From Bacteriovoracaceae bacterium (lineage in GTDB: Bacteria > Bdellovibrionota > UBA1018), in NCBI GenBank assembly GCA_947500275.1, contig CANMSW010000083.1, positions 1-9,089 on the forward strand: a stretch of DNA of 9,089 bases, read 5' to 3'. This document shows positions 4,883 through 9,089 of the stretch, piece by piece (within the stretch, counting starts at the first letter, position 1; every line of letters begins with the position of its first letter). A program made the position numbers and the translations under genes. Below the pieces are notes generated by a model, which did no database searches, was not told where the DNA came from, and saw nothing but the letters and a program-made list of their open reading frames with translations.

Positions 4883-7799
4883 TCAGGACATGATGAAAGT
4901 CTACGAACTCGCGAAGGAGCTCGGGCTTCCCCCTTTGAGTTTGCTCGATCGTTTGAACGAGCTGAATATCAAAGTGAAGAGCCACATGAGCGAACTGACG
5001 CCAGACCAAGTACTTGCGGCTCGCAACTCTTTGGTCAAAGGCGAACGTATGAGGCCCTCAAGCACTGCGGCCGCTGGAGCGACATCTGCAAAGAAAGCTG
5101 CAGCAACGCGGACGCGTAAAAAGCCAGAGTCGGAGGCGCCTGCAGGGGCGACTTCAGCAGGGGCTCCCATTTCGGCGCCTACTCCAGTCGTTCAAGCCCC
5201 ACCTCCCCAAGCTACGATCCATGCCGGCGCGACTGCAACTGCTCCTGGCAAGGGAGCTTCGACTGTCATTCGTCGCCGAGTGAAGTCAGACGGTGCGCTA
5301 GAGACCACGGTCACCGACAGTGCTGGGCATATCACCCAGTCGACTCAGACGGCAGCCGAAGCGGCAGCCGCTGAGCCTCGCAGTGCTCGCGGTGGCCAAG
5401 ACGGTCACCCAACGATTACTGAGTCCACGCCCGATGAAAACTCGAGCCGAGTTCGAATCGTGCGCCACGACCGATCCACCGCTGAAACTTCCACGCTCAC
5501 CATCACGACCACTCATGATGAAGCGGAAGAAATGGCTGCCTTGCCAGAAGAATCAATGACTGAAGAGGCTCAATCCGAAGCACCGGCGCAAGCGACCCCA
5601 GTTCCGCCAGTCAGGACCCGCCCGGCGATCGTCCTTCCTCCAAGGCCTACGGCTCCTCGCCGCAGTATCTTGAAAGTAGTTTCGCCGACCGCACCGACCA
5701 AGCCAACGATCATTCAACAAGCCCCGGCACCGATTCCTGGTCGTCCGATGCCTCGCCCAGGTGCCGTAGCAGGTGCAGCTGGAACAGCCGGAGCAGCAGG
5801 AGCGACTGATCGTGACGGATACCGTCCGATCCGCTTGACCAAAGAAAACCTCGACCAAATGGCCGAGGAAGAAAATCAGCGGAAGAAAATTGGTGGCGGC
5901 CGCGAACCCGAAGTTCGCCCCGAAGATGTTCGCTTTGCAGACTTCCGCAAAAAGGAAATGGTCTTCTTACCGAAAAGGAAGAAGCTTCCTCTTGGCAAAG
6001 AAGTCAAACGCACGGTCATCACAACTCCTGCCGCTCACAAGCGTTATGTCGAGATGGAAGGAACAATCGGAGTCCAGGCCCTTGCCAACGGGATGGGCGT
6101 CAAGGCGATCGATGTCGTTCGCAAGCTCATGCAGATGGGCCAGATGATCAACATGAACTCGGTACTCGACTTCGATACCGCGACCCTTGTCGCTGGCGAA
6201 TTCCAGTACGAAGTGAAGAACGTCGAGTTCAAAGAAGCGAGCTTCATTGAAGCGACTCCTGAAGATCAAGAGGGAGACCTCAACCCTCGTCCTCCAGTCG
6301 TCACGATCATGGGTCACGTCGATCACGGGAAAACCTCCCTGCTCGATGCGATTCGTGAAGCCAATGTGGCAGGTGGCGAAGCCGGCGGAATTACCCAGCA
6401 TATCGGCGCTTATACCGTTGAAAAAGACGGCAATAAGATCACCTTCATCGATACTCCTGGCCACGAGGCCTTCACCGTCATGCGTGCCCGGGGCGCAAAC
6501 GTCACCGACATCGTCATTCTAGTTGTAGCGGCGGACGACGGCGTGATGCCTCAAACTCGCGAAGCCTTGAGCCACGCGAAGGCAGCAGGTGTACCGATCA
6601 TCGTAGCGATGAACAAAATCGACAAACCTCAAGCCAACCCAGAGAAAATCAAGCAACAGCTCGCCGAGCTCGACTTGCTTGCAGAAGACTGGGGCGGTCA
6701 GACGATGTTTGTCCCTGTTTCGGCAGTCAAACGCACGAACCTGGATAAGCTCCTCGAATCGATTCTCCTTCAGGCAGAAGTTCTCGACCTCAAAGGGAAT
6801 GAAAAGGTTCGGGCAACCGGTACAGTCCTCGAAGCGCGCCTCGAGCGCGGCCGAGGCCCTGTCGTTAGTATGCTCGTCCGTCGTGGCGTACTCCGAGTCG
6901 GAGATCCCGTTGTTTCCGGTTCGAACTGTGGAAAAGTCAAAGCCATGATGGACCACACCGGTCGCATGGTGAAAGAAGTTCCACCGGGAATGGCTGCCGA
7001 GGTCTTGGGCTTTGAGAGCGTTCCGAACGCAGGCGATCGATTTGACTCCCCTAAAACGGATGTTGACGCTCGCTCCATTGCAGAGAACCGCGGCTTGAAA
7101 GCGAAAGCTCAAGCTGCTGCAACTGCAAGCGGCAAAGTCTCACTCGAAGATGTGTTCTCAAGGATTCAGGCTGGAGCGATGAAGGAACTGAACCTCATCC
7201 TGAAAGCCGACGTCTTCGGGTCGGCCGAAGCGATTCGGGACAGTCTGGTGAAACTCTCGAACGAGAAGGTCAAAGTGAAAGTCATTCACACCGCTCCAGG
7301 TGGAATTACCGAGAGCGATGTCCTTCTGGCAACGGCTTCGAAAGCAATCATCTTGGGCTTCAACGTTCGCCCAGAGACGAAAGCTCGCCAAGAAGCAGAA
7401 GCTCAACACGTCGAAATCAAGTGCTACAACATCATCTATGAACTCATCGACGAAGTAAAAAAATCGATGGTCGGACTCCTCGACAAGAAAAAAGTCGAGA
7501 AGTTCGTGGGCCGCGCCGAAGTGCGCCAGCCGTTCACCGTACCAAAAATTGGAACCGTTGCCGGTTCTGCAGTCATCGACGGCAAAATGCTCCGGGGAGC
7601 GAACGTTCGTTTGCTCCGCGACAGCCGCGTAATCTGGGACGGCAAAATGTCATCCCTGCGCCGTTTCAAAGACGACGCAAAGGAAGTGGCAACCGGTTAC
7701 GAGTGCGGTATCGGACTCGAGAACTACAACGATATCAAAGCAGGCGATATCATCGAAGCGTACACCATCGAGATGGTCACGCCAGACATGAACAGCTGA
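4875..7799 (+). CDS. infB: Translation initiation factor IF-2
   Basis: IF-2 is the GTPase that places formyl-Met-tRNA on the 30S subunit and promotes 50S joining. The 974-residue product has a first IF2-N domain (about 8-58, KVYELAKELGLPPLSLLDRL), a long Ala/Pro/Thr-rich, probably disordered linker (about 60-315), a charged region with FRKKEMVFLPKRKK, and a second IF2-N domain (about 383-448). The GTPase domain follows with G1 GHVDHGKT (480-487), the switch-region motif GGITQHIGAY, G3 DTPGHE (526-531), G4 NKID (580-583) and G5 SAV (616-618). A beta-barrel domain II (about 640-730), domain C1 (about 768-870) and the initiator-tRNA-binding domain C2 (about 873-970) complete it. All GTPase motifs are intact. 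ATG 4875 is preceded by GGAGA (4862-4866) at 8 bases; ATG 4890 or 4893 are possible alternatives and would remove only 5 or 6 residues. The 8-base overlap with nusA suggests translational coupling. Confidence 0.98.
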   Translation: MVDQDMMKVYELAKELGLPPLSLLDRLNELNIKVKSHMSELTPDQVLAARNSLVKGERMRPSSTAAAGATSAKKAAATRTRKKPESEAPAGATSAGAPISAPTPVVQAPPPQATIHAGATATAPGKGASTVIRRRVKSDGALETTVTDSAGHITQSTQTAAEAAAAEPRSARGGQDGHPTITESTPDENSSRVRIVRHDRSTAETSTLTITTTHDEAEEMAALPEESMTEEAQSEAPAQATPVPPVRTRPAIVLPPRPTAPRRSILKVVSPTAPTKPTIIQQAPAPIPGRPMPRPGAVAGAAGTAGAAGATDRDGYRPIRLTKENLDQMAEEENQRKKIGGGREPEVRPEDVRFADFRKKEMVFLPKRKKLPLGKEVKRTVITTPAAHKRYVEMEGTIGVQALANGMGVKAIDVVRKLMQMGQMINMNSVLDFDTATLVAGEFQYEVKNVEFKEASFIEATPEDQEGDLNPRPPVVTIMGHVDHGKTSLLDAIREANVAGGEAGGITQHIGAYTVEKDGNKITFIDTPGHEAFTVMRARGANVTDIVILVVAADDGVMPQTREALSHAKAAGVPIIVAMNKIDKPQANPEKIKQQLAELDLLAEDWGGQTMFVPVSAVKRTNLDKLLESILLQAEVLDLKGNEKVRATGTVLEARLERGRGPVVSMLVRRGVLRVGDPVVSGSNCGKVKAMMDHTGRMVKEVPPGMAAEVLGFESVPNAGDRFDSPKTDVDARSIAENRGLKAKAQAAATASGKVSLEDVFSRIQAGAMKELNLILKADVFGSAEAIRDSLVKLSNEKVKVKVIHTAPGGITESDVLLATASKAIILGFNVRPETKARQEAEAQHVEIKCYNIIYELIDEVKKSMVGLLDKKKVEKFVGRAEVRQPFTVPKIGTVAGSAVIDGKMLRGANVRLLRDSRVIWDGKMSSLRRFKDDAKEVATGYECGIGLENYNDIKAGDIIEAYTIEMVTPDMNS

Positions 7800-7808
7800 T
7801 AGCTTGTT

Positions 7809-7814
7809 GAGGAG
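7809..7814 (+). promoter_or_regulatory. Ribosome binding site of rbfA
   Basis: GAGGAG ends 11 bases before ATG 7826, longer spacing than usual. No other ATG, GTG or TTG in the frame fits between it and 7826, and the protein homology begins right at this ATG, so the start is secure despite the spacing. Confidence 0.6.
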
Positions 7815-7825
7815 TATTTAGTAGA

Positions 7826-8260
7826 ATGCAAGCTACACGTCGTGCCCGTCTTGAATCAGTGATTCTCAAGGAACTTTCCACCGTGGTCCCGCGGTCCATC
7901 AAGGACCCGCGGGTTCCACCCGTGACCTTCACCCGCGCAGAAGTGACCGAAGATGGTAGCCAAGCTACTGTGTTCGTGACCCTTTTGGGCGGTGGAATGA
8001 CGGATCGGGATGGAAATGAAATCCCCGAAGAGGTTTTAGCGCAGAAAATCCAAGCCTGTTTGAATGGCTTGGCTTCGTCGTCAGGCTTTCTTCGTCGCCA
8101 CCTGGGGGATGTTCTTGATATCCGCTTCATCCCAAAATTGATTTTTAAAGAAGACCACGGGATCGCAAACGTGAGCCGCGTGCACGATCTTCTTCGTGAA
8201 ATCAAAGCGACTACTCCTTCTTCTTCCACCCCACAAACAGGGAAGAAGTCGTCCGAGTAA
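7826..8260 (+). CDS. rbfA: Ribosome-binding factor A (RbfA)
   Basis: RbfA is a small KH-fold protein that binds the 30S neck near 16S rRNA helix 1 and is needed for 30S maturation, notably in the cold. The 144-residue product matches along its length: N-terminal helix RRARLESVILKELSTVV, then the DPRV motif and the strand VTFTRAEVTEDGSQATVFVTLLG, then ASSSGFLRRHLGDVLDIRFIPKL with the usual helix-strand pattern, and the closing helix VSRVHDLLREI. The loop GGGMTDRDGNEIPEE (about residues 50-64) is somewhat longer than in compact family members. The last 18 or so residues are Ser/Thr/Lys-rich and probably flexible. It follows infB after 26 bases and abuts truB directly, so it is almost certainly part of the same transcript. 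Confidence 0.96.
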   Translation: MQATRRARLESVILKELSTVVPRSIKDPRVPPVTFTRAEVTEDGSQATVFVTLLGGGMTDRDGNEIPEEVLAQKIQACLNGLASSSGFLRRHLGDVLDIRFIPKLIFKEDHGIANVSRVHDLLREIKATTPSSSTPQTGKKSSE

Positions 8261-9089
8261 ATGGACCTCAAAAATATTCATGGAGCTTGGCTCATCGATA
8301 AGCCTGAAGGAATCACTTCCTTTGGGCTTATCGAAGCTATCCAGCGCGCTTTGCGCGCGAAAACGGGTCTCAAGAAAAGCGAACTCCCCTCCCTCGGACA
8401 CGGTGGAACGCTCGATCCGTTCGCGACCGGGCTTCTGGTTGTGTGTGTGGGTCGCGCAGTCAAGCTGACTCGCTGGTTTTTAGGCTCAGACAAAACCTAC
8501 TCGGGCCGGATCCGCTTTGGGGAGACGACCATCCCAGGCGACCCCACAGACGAAATATCGGAACACCTGGGTCGACTCCCTTCGCCTGAAAACGCGATCG
8601 CGGAAGCCCAAGCTTTTGTCGGTCGAGAGTACTTACAAATCCCCCCCATGCACTCGGCCAAGAAACAGGGCGGCAAGGCCCTCTACGAACTTGCTCGCGC
8701 TGGGATCGAGGTTGAGCGAAAGCCGAAAACTTGTACTATTCGGTCATTCGAACTGAAGAACTTTACCTCCCCGTCGGAGTCCCCTCAAAGTGGGCAGCCC
8801 GTCACCACGTGCGAGTTTCTGACCGAAGTCACCTCGGGAACCTATATCAGAGTACTTGCGCAGGATTTGGGGCAAAAACTGGGCACAAGAGCGATGCTTG
8901 AGACCCTTCGACGTGAGGGGTCCGGACCGAAGTGCCTCAAGGATGCGATTCCTCTGGCGACACTGTTGGAGAGGATCACGGATCCAGATACTAAAGCGTC
9001 CCTGACTCAGGGATTATTCTGGATTCCGTTTGATCACGTCCTGGATGATCTTTTTCCTGAAGTGATTTTGAGTGAAGACGAAGTACGCG
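8261..9089 (+). CDS. truB: tRNA pseudouridine-55 synthase TruB (3' end outside window)
   Basis: TruB converts U55 of the tRNA T-arm to pseudouridine and also aids tRNA folding. The frame is open from ATG 8261 to the right edge: 276 residues are visible and some tens of C-terminal residues are missing, against 314 for E. coli TruB. Visible marks are the N-terminal GAWLIDKPEGITSF (8-21), the active-site motif GHGGTLDPFATGLL with catalytic Asp52, the conserved Tyr80 in SDKTY, PPMHSAKKQGGKALYELARAGIEVERKP, and SGTYIRVLAQDLG. In the PPMxSA motif the usual Tyr is His; this motif Tyr is not the catalytic-pocket Tyr, which is kept. The gene begins immediately after the rbfA TAA with only a weak GAG upstream (8255-8257), so it probably depends on ribosomes finishing rbfA. 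In many bacteria rpsO and pnp follow; these would be off the edge. Confidence 0.96.
   Translation, partial: MDLKNIHGAWLIDKPEGITSFGLIEAIQRALRAKTGLKKSELPSLGHGGTLDPFATGLLVVCVGRAVKLTRWFLGSDKTYSGRIRFGETTIPGDPTDEISEHLGRLPSPENAIAEAQAFVGREYLQIPPMHSAKKQGGKALYELARAGIEVERKPKTCTIRSFELKNFTSPSESPQSGQPVTTCEFLTEVTSGTYIRVLAQDLGQKLGTRAMLETLRREGSGPKCLKDAIPLATLLERITDPDTKASLTQGLFWIPFDHVLDDLFPEVILSEDEVR

Noticed and set aside
4328..5009. Minus-strand open frames across the nusA-infB junction
   Set aside because: They are shadows of two firmly identified conserved genes and show no independent start signals or protein features.
1..9089. CRISPR arrays, insertion sequences, prophage or defence genes
   Set aside because: No regularly spaced repeats, transposase-like proteins, terminal inverted repeats or phage features were seen; apart from the acyltransferase, cytochrome and lipocalin genes the content is core gene-expression machinery.

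Overview
The window looks like ordinary chromosome from a Gram-negative bacterium, most likely Bdellovibrionota or a related former deltaproteobacterial lineage. This rests on recalled resemblance of the NusA, IF2 and TruB sequences (for example the basic block before the second IF2 N-domain and the TruB active-site motif GHGGTLDPFATG) and on the two exported periplasm-type proteins. No database search was possible, so the taxon is an inference.

Layout. Bases 3-566 (+) hold the C-terminal part of a GNAT-like acyltransferase that starts off the left edge. It converges with a minus-strand pair, and a perfect bidirectional terminator (601-640) lies between them. The minus-strand pair, in order of transcription, is an exported c-type cytochrome with an N-terminal molybdopterin-oxidoreductase-like domain (2338-1322) followed by an exported Blc-type lipocalin (1230-667). 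A gene-free stretch of 361 bases (2339-2699) separates this pair from the divergent plus-strand operon. That stretch contains a candidate minus-strand promoter, two TTTCGAAA palindromes one helical turn apart, and a terminator-like hairpin with an 8-T tract in the operon leader.

Bases 2700-9089 (+) are the classic transcription/translation operon rimP-nusA-infB-rbfA-truB. Spacing is very tight: rimP/nusA overlap by 4 bases (ATGA), nusA/infB overlap by 8, infB/rbfA are 26 apart, and rbfA/truB abut with no gap. truB runs off the right edge. The products act together in gene expression: NusA on transcript elongation and termination, IF2 on initiator tRNA and subunit joining, RimP and RbfA on 30S maturation, TruB on tRNA pseudouridine-55. 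The ylxR and DUF503 genes often found inside this operon are absent.

No mobile element, CRISPR array, tRNA or defence system was seen, and I found no convincing undescribed system. The points most worth a second look are the possible attenuator before rimP, the paired palindromes before the cytochrome gene, the unusual cytochrome (no Met ligand, no molybdenum Cys), and the enlarged RimP.
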